A stretch of 64,000 nt of DNA from the NCBI GenBank assembly GCA_022827055.1, contig JAJDTR010000127.1, positions 30,287 to 94,286 of the forward strand, in the 5' to 3' direction. Position 1 is the first letter of the stretch, and each line of letters begins with the position of its first letter. Below are positions 1 through 8,201 of this stretch, piece by piece. Origin of the DNA: Candidatus Poribacteria bacterium. Lineage in GTDB: Bacteria > Poribacteria > WGA-4E > JAJDTR01. The translations under genes were made by a program, and so were the position numbers. Under the pieces are notes generated by a model. It was not told the DNA's origin. It saw nothing but the letters and a program-made list of their open reading frames with translations, and searched no databases.

Positions 1-99
1 TCTCCCGACGGGGTATGGCTTGCCGCCGGGAACTCCGACGGTACGATTACCGTGTGGAACTTGCCCCTCGCAACAGATCTTATCCAGTCCGTTCCCTGA
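1..99 (+). CDS. WD40-repeat protein, C-terminal end (partial)
   Basis: The open frame enters from the left edge and ends with TGA at 97-99. The 32 visible residues form most of one WD40 blade: SPDG, then LAAG, then DGTITVWN, followed by a short tail. The rest of the protein lies outside the window. The blade matches those of the next gene, which starts 119 bases downstream on the same strand, so the two are probably neighbouring paralogues. Such propellers are protein-binding scaffolds; the partner is unknown. Confidence 0.8.
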   Translation, partial: SPDGVWLAAGNSDGTITVWNLPLATDLIQSVP

Positions 100-218
100 A
101 CGCCATGATCTCTCCTATTAAAACGATTGACATTTACTGAACCATCTTTCTGAAAAAAGAGAAAACTTATTCTTATATTGACTATTTCATATTCCTCGAA
201 CTCGCGTACCCATTCCTG

Positions 219-3200
219 ATGAGAAAGAAATCACATTTGGTATCGAGACTTGCGCTATTTTCTGTCTCGATCCTGTACCTTTCCGTACCGCTTGTAGGAG
301 ACACTTCCGTTCAAAGTAGCACGAAATGGGCTTTGCCCGAAGGCGCAAGAGCGCGCCTCGCCAAAGGTTGGATATCTCAAATCGCATATTCGCCAGATGG
401 AACTCATTTAGCCGCGGCGGGAAGTGTTGGAATCTGGACCTACGATGTTAATTCCGGTACCGAGGTGGCACTCTTCACGGGGCACACTAATGGGGTTTCT
501 TCAGTCACGTATTCATCCGATGGGTTGATGCTTGCGAGCGGAAGTTGGGATGGAACGGTCCAATTGTGGACCCCCCGCACCGGAGAAAACGTGCAAATCC
601 TTTCTGGGCATGGCGAAGGCATCACTTCGGTTGCAATGTCAAATGACAAGTCCATTATCGTCAGTGGCAGTTCAGACAAAACGGTTCGATTGTGGGACGT
701 GCAAACCGGGAAACTCTTGCATACGCTTGTGGGACACGAGAAAGGTGTTTACTCCGTTTCAATTTCCTTCGATGGTACCATGGTCGCTAGCAGTGGGGGT
801 TATGACGAGATCATTCGCGTTTGGAATGCGCATACGGGGCTACAGCTGCAAACACTTGAGGGACACAGAAATAATGTCACTTCCGTTGCTTTTTCTCCCG
901 ACGGATCCATTCTTGCCAGCGGTGGAGGTTACGATAACACCGTCATGCTCTGGGATATACACAGTGGCGAAGTCGCACACACTCTCATCGGGCACACTGA
1001 CTGGGTCGACACCATTGCTTTCTCTCCAGACGGCTCGACACTTGCGAGTGGTAGCCAGGACAACACCATTCGTTTATGGGATGTGCGCACCGGCAAAAGC
1101 CTACTTACGCTAGGCGGATACATTGGCGATGTTACTTCCCTCGCTTTTTCTCCCAACGATCGCACACTTGCAAGTCGAAGCGGCGACAACAGCATTCGGT
1201 TTTGGAATTTCCGCAGTGGCGAACTTCTGCAGACTATCCACGGACACTCCGGTAGAATTAAGTCAATAGCGTATTCTCCCGATGGATCATTGCTTGCGAG
1301 CGGGGGCGGAGATGCGTATATTGGGACGGACGACTACTCGATACGCCTGTGGGACGTACATACCGGCGGGTTGTTTAGAACGCTTACCGGACACAGGTTT
1401 CCAGTCCACTCCGTGACATTCTTGCCTGATGGCTCTACGCTTGCGAGTTCGGACAACGCTCCGATAATCCGTTTTTGGGATGCGCGTGCCGGTAAAGGGA
1501 TACGCCGCCTCTCGGGTATACGGGGTCAGGTCGATTTCGTGGTGTTCTCCCCCGATGCCAAGACGTTTGCCGCGGACTTTGGCCGTCTGATTTATCTTCG
1601 GGATAGTCGCACTGCTGAGGACCTTCATATACTTAAGGGGCATACAGATTCGGTTCGTTGTTTGGCGTATTCTCCGGACGGAAATTTGCTTGCCAGTGGA
1701 GGACATGGCGTATATGACCGGATTCGATTGTGGAATGCGCGCACGGGCGAACATCTGCACACACTAGGCAACGCCTCGCATTTTGTCCATACCATCGTAT
1801 TTTCCCCCGACGGGAATACCCTGGCGAGCGCAAGCCATGGGGCGATTCGCTTATGGGACACCGGCACGCAGAGGCTCTTGAAGACTTTCCGGTTGTCCGA
1901 TGATGTCGGTTCGCTCGCATTTTCGACCAATGGGAATACCTTGGCGATTGGCGGACACGGAAAAATACGTTTGTTTGATAGACGTACTGGAGACCTCAGA
2001 GCAAATCTGGAGGGACACAATGATACGGTGCATTCGGTTAAGTTTTCTCCCGATGGAATGACCCTTGCTAGCGGTAGTGCCGACGGGACAATTTTGCTCT
2101 GGGACTTACCTCCTTCTACACTAGCGGATGTCAATATAGACTCGTTTGTCAATATAAGAGATTTGATGTCGGTGTACACACAGTTCGGTGAAACGGCGGA
2201 TAACCGGGCGGACATCAACAGAGATTCAGTCGTTGATGTCGCTGACTTGCTGCTGGTTGCCGCCGCTATTGAGAAGAATCTCACTGCCCTCTACGTGCAT
2301 CCTCAGAGCGTGTACACCGAAATCTGTGACATTCTCACCACGACCCAGGTAAACGATTGGCTATCGGATGCAAGGCGCTTGGAATACCGAGACGAAACCA
2401 CGAGAAAAGGGATTGTCGCGCTAGAGCAACTCTTGACTGCATTGACGGTATGGTCATCCGTGGAGCCACATAGAGTTGCACAGGGGTTGCCCAAAGGCGC
2501 CAAAGCGCGGCTCAGCAAAACCAAGTTGTCCAGTAACATCGTGTATTCGCCAAACGGTAAGCTACTCGCTGTCGCAAGTGGGCGTACAATTAGCTTTCAT
2601 GAAGCGAGCACCGGTGCCGAGATCGGGGTTTTATCGAGTCATTCCGCTGATATAAATTGCTTGGCGTTCTCCCACAACGGGCTCACGATTGCCAGTGGAA
2701 GTAACGACAATACTGTTCTATTGTGGGACGCACGCACCACAAAACAGCGGTTGGTCCTAAAGGGTCACAAGGGGCCCACACATTCGGTCGCGTTCTCACT
2801 CGCTCCATACATTCTGGCTAGCGCCGGTATGGATGGAACCATCCAGTTGTGGGATGCCTTCACGGGAAAACGTGTACGCACCCTTGAGCACTCCGGCTGG
2901 ATAAAATCTCTGGCGTTCTCACCCGATGGCTACAGACTAGCCAGTGGGGGTTGGGCTGGTAAGGTTCTGATATGGTATGTCGAACTGGATGAACCCTTTC
3001 TGACGCTAGAAGATCACTCCGGTTGGGTCAATTCAGTCACTTTTTCTCCTGACGGAAAGACGCTTGCCAGTGGCGGGACAGACGAATTACTGCGTTTGTG
3101 GGGTGCTTACGAGGGTGATCTCAAACAACCTCTTCACAGGCATGCATCCGGAATCCTTTCTACTACGTTTTCGCCCGACGGAATGCTGTTGGCTAGCGGG

Positions 3201-3371
3201 GGATACGACAATACGGTTCGGGTATGGGTTACCCTTACCGGAGAACACCTCCTAACACTCAAGGGGCATACGAGCAAAGTGATTTCTGTCGCCTTTTCTC
3301 CCGACGGAAAAACACTTGCGAGTGGAAGCGCTGATGGCACGATATTATTATGCTCCTTGATCCCTGATTAA
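219..3371 (+). CDS. Secreted WD40 propeller protein with internal dockerin
   Basis: A 1050-residue protein with an N-terminal signal peptide (MRKK followed by a hydrophobic stretch to about residue 27). I count 14 WD40 blades, each with SPDG, LASG and a final LW/VW, between about residues 45 and 630. Next comes a dockerin-like pair of calcium loops (ADVNIDSFVNIRDL and ADINRDSVVDVADL, about 635-690), then a second start-like segment (LPKGAKARL) and seven more blades to the end. The total of 21 equals three seven-bladed propellers. The last blade is degenerate, ending in LLCSL where the 14th blade has LLWDL. It is probably exported and acts as a binding scaffold; the dockerin implies docking to a cohesin such as the one in the 30117-34643 protein. 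No catalytic motif is visible. Confidence 0.92.
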   Translation: MRKKSHLVSRLALFSVSILYLSVPLVGDTSVQSSTKWALPEGARARLAKGWISQIAYSPDGTHLAAAGSVGIWTYDVNSGTEVALFTGHTNGVSSVTYSSDGLMLASGSWDGTVQLWTPRTGENVQILSGHGEGITSVAMSNDKSIIVSGSSDKTVRLWDVQTGKLLHTLVGHEKGVYSVSISFDGTMVASSGGYDEIIRVWNAHTGLQLQTLEGHRNNVTSVAFSPDGSILASGGGYDNTVMLWDIHSGEVAHTLIGHTDWVDTIAFSPDGSTLASGSQDNTIRLWDVRTGKSLLTLGGYIGDVTSLAFSPNDRTLASRSGDNSIRFWNFRSGELLQTIHGHSGRIKSIAYSPDGSLLASGGGDAYIGTDDYSIRLWDVHTGGLFRTLTGHRFPVHSVTFLPDGSTLASSDNAPIIRFWDARAGKGIRRLSGIRGQVDFVVFSPDAKTFAADFGRLIYLRDSRTAEDLHILKGHTDSVRCLAYSPDGNLLASGGHGVYDRIRLWNARTGEHLHTLGNASHFVHTIVFSPDGNTLASASHGAIRLWDTGTQRLLKTFRLSDDVGSLAFSTNGNTLAIGGHGKIRLFDRRTGDLRANLEGHNDTVHSVKFSPDGMTLASGSADGTILLWDLPPSTLADVNIDSFVNIRDLMSVYTQFGETADNRADINRDSVVDVADLLLVAAAIEKNLTALYVHPQSVYTEICDILTTTQVNDWLSDARRLEYRDETTRKGIVALEQLLTALTVWSSVEPHRVAQGLPKGAKARLSKTKLSSNIVYSPNGKLLAVASGRTISFHEASTGAEIGVLSSHSADINCLAFSHNGLTIASGSNDNTVLLWDARTTKQRLVLKGHKGPTHSVAFSLAPYILASAGMDGTIQLWDAFTGKRVRTLEHSGWIKSLAFSPDGYRLASGGWAGKVLIWYVELDEPFLTLEDHSGWVNSVTFSPDGKTLASGGTDELLRLWGAYEGDLKQPLHRHASGILSTTFSPDGMLLASGGYDNTVRVWVTLTGEHLLTLKGHTSKVISVAFSPDGKTLASGSADGTILLCSLIPD

Positions 3372-3418
3372 CATTCAACCAGAACAGAAATGTGAACACT
3401 TGAAATGGAAATTGCCAA

Positions 3419-4582
3419 ATGATTACAAAGTTCGGCACACTCTTCGCGGGTCACGTTGACCTGCCGGAAGTGGGATACGACGCTCCGCCCGTGAATTCGT
3501 ATTGGCTGCCTAACGGACAGCTTGCCACCGTGTACGCCAAAACCGAAGCCATCGCGAAGTTCATGGACCGATCGGGATATGAAACGCTATGGCTGGCGGA
3601 ACACCACTTCCAGCGTGAAGGATATGAGTGCATATCCAACATCCTGATGCTTGCGGTGCATCTCTGCCACCTCACGGAGAAACTAAAAATTGGAAGCGCT
3701 TTCAATATTCCGCCCATGTGGCATCCGCTCCGTCTCGCAGAAGATTACGCTACCGCCGATTTTCTCACGGGTGGCCGCGTCATCTTCGGCATAGGCCGCG
3801 GCTATCACACACGCGAAGTCGAAGTCTTCGGTGCACCGCTGCTTGACAAAGATGCCAATCGCGATTTGTTTGAAGAACAGATAGAGGTCATCTTCAAAGC
3901 GTTCAATGAGTCCTCGTTCTCTCACCATGGGAAGTATTATGACATTCCGCCCAAAGTGCCTTATCGCGGTTATGAGTTGGAGGAAATTACACTCGTCCCA
4001 CGGCCGCTAAACTTACCTGTGGAATGCTGGCAACCCATCGTCAGCGCCAGCGAACGCGGATTGAACTTGATGGCAAAGTACAGTATCAAAGGTGTGATAG
4101 GCGGAGGAGCCGCTCCGGGCGGCGCTGCGGACAAGGTCGTGGATGCGTGGCAGCGGGTTCAAGCAAATCACGGAAGGGAGTTGCCACGCGGCGGCGATCT
4201 CAATGTGGGATTCTCCTGCTACATTGCCGACACCGAAGAACAGGCAATAGAGGAGGCAACCAAATATTTTGAAGAGAACGTGAAGATGTTCGCTCCGCTC
4301 GGATTCGTAGGAGGATTAACAGATGAGCAGATTGCCGCAACGGCGGATCCGCTACGGGTAAAGAGCGCCGGTCTCCCTACGCTAAAAGACGCCATTAAAG
4401 CCGGATCCTGGCTATGCGGCCCACCTGATCTAATTATCGAAAAATTGATGGACGTTCAGAAACGACTTCCCGGTCTTGAGCAAATTACTCTCAACAACAC
4501 GATTGGAATGCCCCAGGATGCTATTTTGGAACAACTCGATCGTTTCGCTTCGAACGTGATGCCGGCATTCAAGGACCAATAG
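3419..4582 (+). CDS. LLM-class flavin-dependent oxidoreductase (luciferase-like)
   Basis: A 387-residue cytoplasmic protein of the bacterial-luciferase-like TIM-barrel family. Visible hallmarks are LAEHHF at about residues 59-64, then TGGRVIFGIGRGY at about 117-129, the usual flavin and phosphate-binding region. Family members use reduced FMN or F420 to oxidise small molecules, but the substrate here cannot be predicted. Length is normal for the family. It starts 47 bases after the WD40 gene and 157 bases before a membrane-protein gene on the same strand. The start codon ATG has only a weak purine stretch upstream (TGGAAA). Confidence 0.9.
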   Translation: MITKFGTLFAGHVDLPEVGYDAPPVNSYWLPNGQLATVYAKTEAIAKFMDRSGYETLWLAEHHFQREGYECISNILMLAVHLCHLTEKLKIGSAFNIPPMWHPLRLAEDYATADFLTGGRVIFGIGRGYHTREVEVFGAPLLDKDANRDLFEEQIEVIFKAFNESSFSHHGKYYDIPPKVPYRGYELEEITLVPRPLNLPVECWQPIVSASERGLNLMAKYSIKGVIGGGAAPGGAADKVVDAWQRVQANHGRELPRGGDLNVGFSCYIADTEEQAIEEATKYFEENVKMFAPLGFVGGLTDEQIAATADPLRVKSAGLPTLKDAIKAGSWLCGPPDLIIEKLMDVQKRLPGLEQITLNNTIGMPQDAILEQLDRFASNVMPAFKDQ

Positions 4583-4739
4583 AGGGGCACCGTTTACCAG
4601 ATTCCGCGATTTTTCCCAACCACTTCTTTTCTTACGCACCACGTGTCAAGAATCGCCTATCAGTTAGCGCCGGTAACTAGCCAACGACCGCTGAAACCTG
4701 ATCTTTCCACATTTCGCTCGTCGCTCGCACGCATTTTCT

Positions 4740-6710
4740 TTGCCGTTCCAATCCATTCCACCACCACCCCCTGATAACGTGAAAAAATCTCCGCCAACCT
4801 CGGTCACGAAGAGAGCTATCCTAATTGGCGTACTGCTGATTATCGCCAACAGTTACTGGCTCGCCTACATTGAGATGATCTGGCATACAGCCCATTTGAC
4901 AACTGTTGCGCTTTCAGTCAACATCCTGTTCGCCATACTGATAATCACGTGGCTAAATATGGGGTTACGTGCCATCGCTCCGAGCGCGGCTCTAGGTCAG
5001 CGAGATTTGCTTCTCATCTACGGAATGCTTGCCGTGGGCAGCGCGTTCTCCGGGCACGACTCAATGCCTCGTTTGATGGGTGTAATGTCCTACGCCCACC
5101 GGTTTGCCACGCCTGAAAACGACTGGGAGGCGTTACTGTTTCGGCATCTTCCCCCGTGGCTTGTCATCGCCGACGCCGGACTGGTCAAGGATTTTTACGA
5201 AGGAGAGGTCGGATTCTTCAGCGGCGGCTATTGGCGTTACTGGGCAGTTCCCATCCTTTCGTGGTCGGTCGTTATCCTGCTGCTGATAGCTATGTTCTTT
5301 TGTCTGACGATAATGATCAGAAAGCAGTGGGTGGAAAACGAGAAACTGGCATATCCCATCATCCGAATCCCCCTTGAAGTCAGCACCCGCTCAGGCGCCA
5401 TCTTTGGAAATCGACTTTTGTGGATAGGTTTTGGAATCGCCGCAGGCATCAATGTGCTCAACGGTCTTGAATATTTCTTCCCGACGCTACCGTCGATTCC
5501 TGTGAAGGAGTACGATCTCAAAGTTCACTTTACGCAGAAACCGTGGAACGCGATGGGCAGCATGCCGCTTCGATTCCATCCTTATCTCATCGGTCTCGCG
5601 TTTATCCTTCCGTTAGACTTGTCGTTTTCCTGCGTGTTTTTCTACTTTGTGGCGAAAGTGCAGATGCTGGTTGGTAGCATGGTCGGCGTCGCTACCTTAC
5701 CGGGATATCCGTTCCTGGGGGAACAGGGCGCAGGCGCACTGTTTGCCCTTCTTACCGTGGCATGTTGGACCGGTCGGAAGCACCTTCTGAAGGTATTGTC
5801 CAGCATGGTTCGTCCCAGTCGGGAAGACGACTCCGGCGAACCCATCTCGTATCGAACCGCGGTCGTTACATTCGGTCTATGCATAATTCTGCTGATGCTG
5901 ATCTGCGTGAAGGGCGGCATGTCGATCTGGGGGTATGCGCTCTTTATCGCCATCTATCTGCTGATTGTCGTCGGCGTCACCCGAATGCGCGCCGAGTTGG
6001 GTCCCCCGATTCACGCCATCGGCTACACGACTCCCCAATATCTAATGATTGCCATGATTGGCACACAACGGTTAAGGCCAGGCAATTTGACGATGCTCTC
6101 CTTGATGAACTGGCTAAGCGGAGCCAGCTACGCCTCATTTCGCACCCACCCGATGCCGGATCAGCTCGAAGCCTTCAAACTGGCGGAACTCACCGGCATT
6201 CGCACGCGAACGATGTTCGCAGCGTTGGTGATTGCCAGCGTGGTAGGCGTCGTCTCCACGTTAATCCTTTTTCCTTATGCCGTCTACGACGAAGGGATCG
6301 TCTCCGGATCCGAGCAGATCCACTCCGGTGGAACGGAAGCGTACAACTTCCTTTCCGCGTGGCTGGTTAATCCGAAGTCCACAGATTGGTTTGCAATGTC
6401 TATCCTCGGCATGGGATTTGTCTTCAATCTGGGGGTCATGCTTCTTCGATCTCGATTCGTTTGGTGTCCGCTTCACCCGGCAGGATACGTTATCGGCGTA
6501 GCCCCCGGAACCCTAATCATCAACGTGCTCTGGCTGCCCCTAGTCATCGCAATGACCGCCAAGTGGATCATACTCAAGCATGGTGGAGTCAAAGCTTACC
6601 GTCACGCGATTCCCTTCTTTGTTGGCTTGGTTCTCGGCGAAGCCCTGCTCGGCTGTTTCTGGCCCATGGTTAGCCTCATCCTCCGCTCCTCTGTCTATAG
6701 CTTTTATTGA
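4740..6710 (+). CDS. Polytopic membrane protein, DUF6785/DUF6784-like
   Basis: About 656 residues with some 14 hydrophobic segments, starting with ILIGVLLIIANSYWLAYIEM near residue 23. It is clearly paralogous to the protein at 20910-22835: both have RKQW followed by an EKL.YPI segment, a KPWNA motif, an IPLD..FSC segment and an R.RAE.G.PIH motif before a G..YLM stretch. I recall such proteins being annotated as DUF6785/DUF6784; they look transporter-like, but no substrate is established to my knowledge. The start is uncertain: TTG at 4740 lacks a ribosome site, and GTG at 4779 would remove 13 residues without touching the first membrane segment. Confidence 0.85.
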   Translation: MPFQSIPPPPPDNVKKSPPTSVTKRAILIGVLLIIANSYWLAYIEMIWHTAHLTTVALSVNILFAILIITWLNMGLRAIAPSAALGQRDLLLIYGMLAVGSAFSGHDSMPRLMGVMSYAHRFATPENDWEALLFRHLPPWLVIADAGLVKDFYEGEVGFFSGGYWRYWAVPILSWSVVILLLIAMFFCLTIMIRKQWVENEKLAYPIIRIPLEVSTRSGAIFGNRLLWIGFGIAAGINVLNGLEYFFPTLPSIPVKEYDLKVHFTQKPWNAMGSMPLRFHPYLIGLAFILPLDLSFSCVFFYFVAKVQMLVGSMVGVATLPGYPFLGEQGAGALFALLTVACWTGRKHLLKVLSSMVRPSREDDSGEPISYRTAVVTFGLCIILLMLICVKGGMSIWGYALFIAIYLLIVVGVTRMRAELGPPIHAIGYTTPQYLMIAMIGTQRLRPGNLTMLSLMNWLSGASYASFRTHPMPDQLEAFKLAELTGIRTRTMFAALVIASVVGVVSTLILFPYAVYDEGIVSGSEQIHSGGTEAYNFLSAWLVNPKSTDWFAMSILGMGFVFNLGVMLLRSRFVWCPLHPAGYVIGVAPGTLIINVLWLPLVIAMTAKWIILKHGGVKAYRHAIPFFVGLVLGEALLGCFWPMVSLILRSSVYSFY

Positions 6711-7187
6711 GGTTTAGAGATATTGGCAAAAACAGTGTGTCATCGCAGAAAGTAACAGCGGTAATTAAAGAGTAGGGAACGCAGTAGTGATGTAGGGTTG
6801 AACGGTCAAACACGAATCTGCGTCAACGCCAAGAGAGAATTTGCCTTGCGACGTCACCATCTTGTGGGAAGAGAGCGTGAAACCCAACATCCATGTTTCC
6901 TGAATCGCATCTTCGTTGGGTTTCACTATGTCTTGTGAAGTTTTGTGCGCAATCAAGCATAGGAACCTAGGTGGAACACCGGACATGTTTTTTGGTTGGC
7001 ACCGTTCAACCCAACCTACGGATTATCGCTGAAAAATCAGATGCGTTTGCCCTGCGCTACATGCCGATTCCTCTTGACATCAAGGCATTGTTATGAAAAA
7101 ATTTTGTGTAGTTGTATTCAACGCCGAAATCCGTGTTAAATTCCGTCACCGATTCATTGACTCATAACCGCTAGATGGGGGCCTCAC
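6711..7187. other. Intergenic region with repeat fragments
   Basis: No gene is supported in these 477 bases. At 6877-6924 two inverted copies of TGTTGGGTTTCAC-like sequence can form a stem; the same motif occurs at 40437-40449. GTTCAACCCAACCTACG at about 7004-7020 recurs at about 37501-37517 and 40523-40540. CATAGGAACCTAGGTG at 6959-6974 occurs inverted near 20759-20773. These look like decayed dispersed repeats. Confidence 0.6.
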
Positions 7188-8045
7188 ATGAAATTGACCG
7201 ACCAACAACTCAACTTTTTTCATAATTTTGGCTACCTGATGATTCCGCAACTCTTTAGTCCCGAGGAGATGGCATGGATCATTGAGGAATACGAGAACGT
7301 CCTTCAGAATCACGCGGGCGGGAATGCTCATGACGGCTCACGACGTACCATGATCGTCCCCTCCTACGGTTACAGCGAAAAACTCTGTACACTGCTTGAT
7401 GACCATCGTATCCTTGGGATTGCGTCCGGCATTCTTGGAGATGACTTTAATTACGGCGCTGGCGATGCCAACTACTACGTAGGCGACACTCGCTGGCATC
7501 CCGACGCAAGTTGGCCCGAACTCTTTGCGATTAAGATGACTTTTTACCTTGACCCAATGAGTGCCGACACCGGCTGCCTCCGCGTTATTCCCGGGAGTCA
7601 TCGACTCGACTCGTACTGGCATAAGAATCTGGACGAGGACTGGAGAAACGATCGCGATCACATTAATCTAAACGACTCGGAAGACGTCTGGGGGCTTTCG
7701 CCTGCCGACATTCCCGGGAGCGTTGCGATAGAAACCAGTCCGGGCGATTTGGTATTCTTTAATCACACCATTTTCCACGCCTCCTTCGGCGGGGGAACTC
7801 GCCGGCGTATGTTCACGCTGAACCTAACTAAAGGCGGCAAGACCGAGGCGGAAATCGCACGTATAGACGCATATCTTACGAGGAACTGCCCGACTGCTCA
7901 TGGATTCAAAATCGGTGGAATGTACACTGATCTCACAATCGACACCGCCACCCCCGAACGCCTGAGACACATGACGCAGTTTCATGAACGTCACGCCGTC
8001 GTGCATCCTAACGACACTATTCCACGCGAATTGCCGACACTCTAA
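7188..8045 (+). CDS. Phytanoyl-CoA dioxygenase (PhyH) family protein
   Basis: A 285-residue non-haem iron, 2-oxoglutarate-dependent oxygenase candidate. The iron triad is visible: H104 and D106 in WHPDAS, and H197 in FHASFGGGTRRR, with R205-R207 positioned to bind 2-oxoglutarate. The GDDFNYGAGDANYYVGD segment just before the first histidine is shared by the paralogues at 13427, 16379, 41085 and 47118. The family hydroxylates diverse small molecules, and the substrate is unknown. It lies directly upstream of an alpha-galactosidase-like gene, which suggests action on a glycoside or its aglycone (inference). Confidence 0.92.
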   Translation: MKLTDQQLNFFHNFGYLMIPQLFSPEEMAWIIEEYENVLQNHAGGNAHDGSRRTMIVPSYGYSEKLCTLLDDHRILGIASGILGDDFNYGAGDANYYVGDTRWHPDASWPELFAIKMTFYLDPMSADTGCLRVIPGSHRLDSYWHKNLDEDWRNDRDHINLNDSEDVWGLSPADIPGSVAIETSPGDLVFFNHTIFHASFGGGTRRRMFTLNLTKGGKTEAEIARIDAYLTRNCPTAHGFKIGGMYTDLTIDTATPERLRHMTQFHERHAVVHPNDTIPRELPTL

Positions 8046-8201
8046 AACGTTTTGAGTCAGCAAAACTCTATATCCCAGCAAGCGCGGCTGCAAGAATAAG
8101 TGAATTTCGTCGCATGGCACTGGAAACAGGAATTCATAACCTATGGCGATTCCGTACCTCAAATTCGATATGCTTACACTGGAATAGGAGTATTCCTTCA
8201 A

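Noticed and set aside
532..2284. Long open frames on other frames and the minus strand within the WD40 gene
   Set aside because: They overlap the strong 21-blade frame completely, lack ribosome sites, and their length follows from the repetitive base pattern of WD40 blades.
6765..6986. Minus-strand 73-residue frame before the PhyH gene
   Set aside because: It covers repeat fragments that occur elsewhere (TGTTGGGTTTCAC, CCTAGGTTCC) and shows no start signal.
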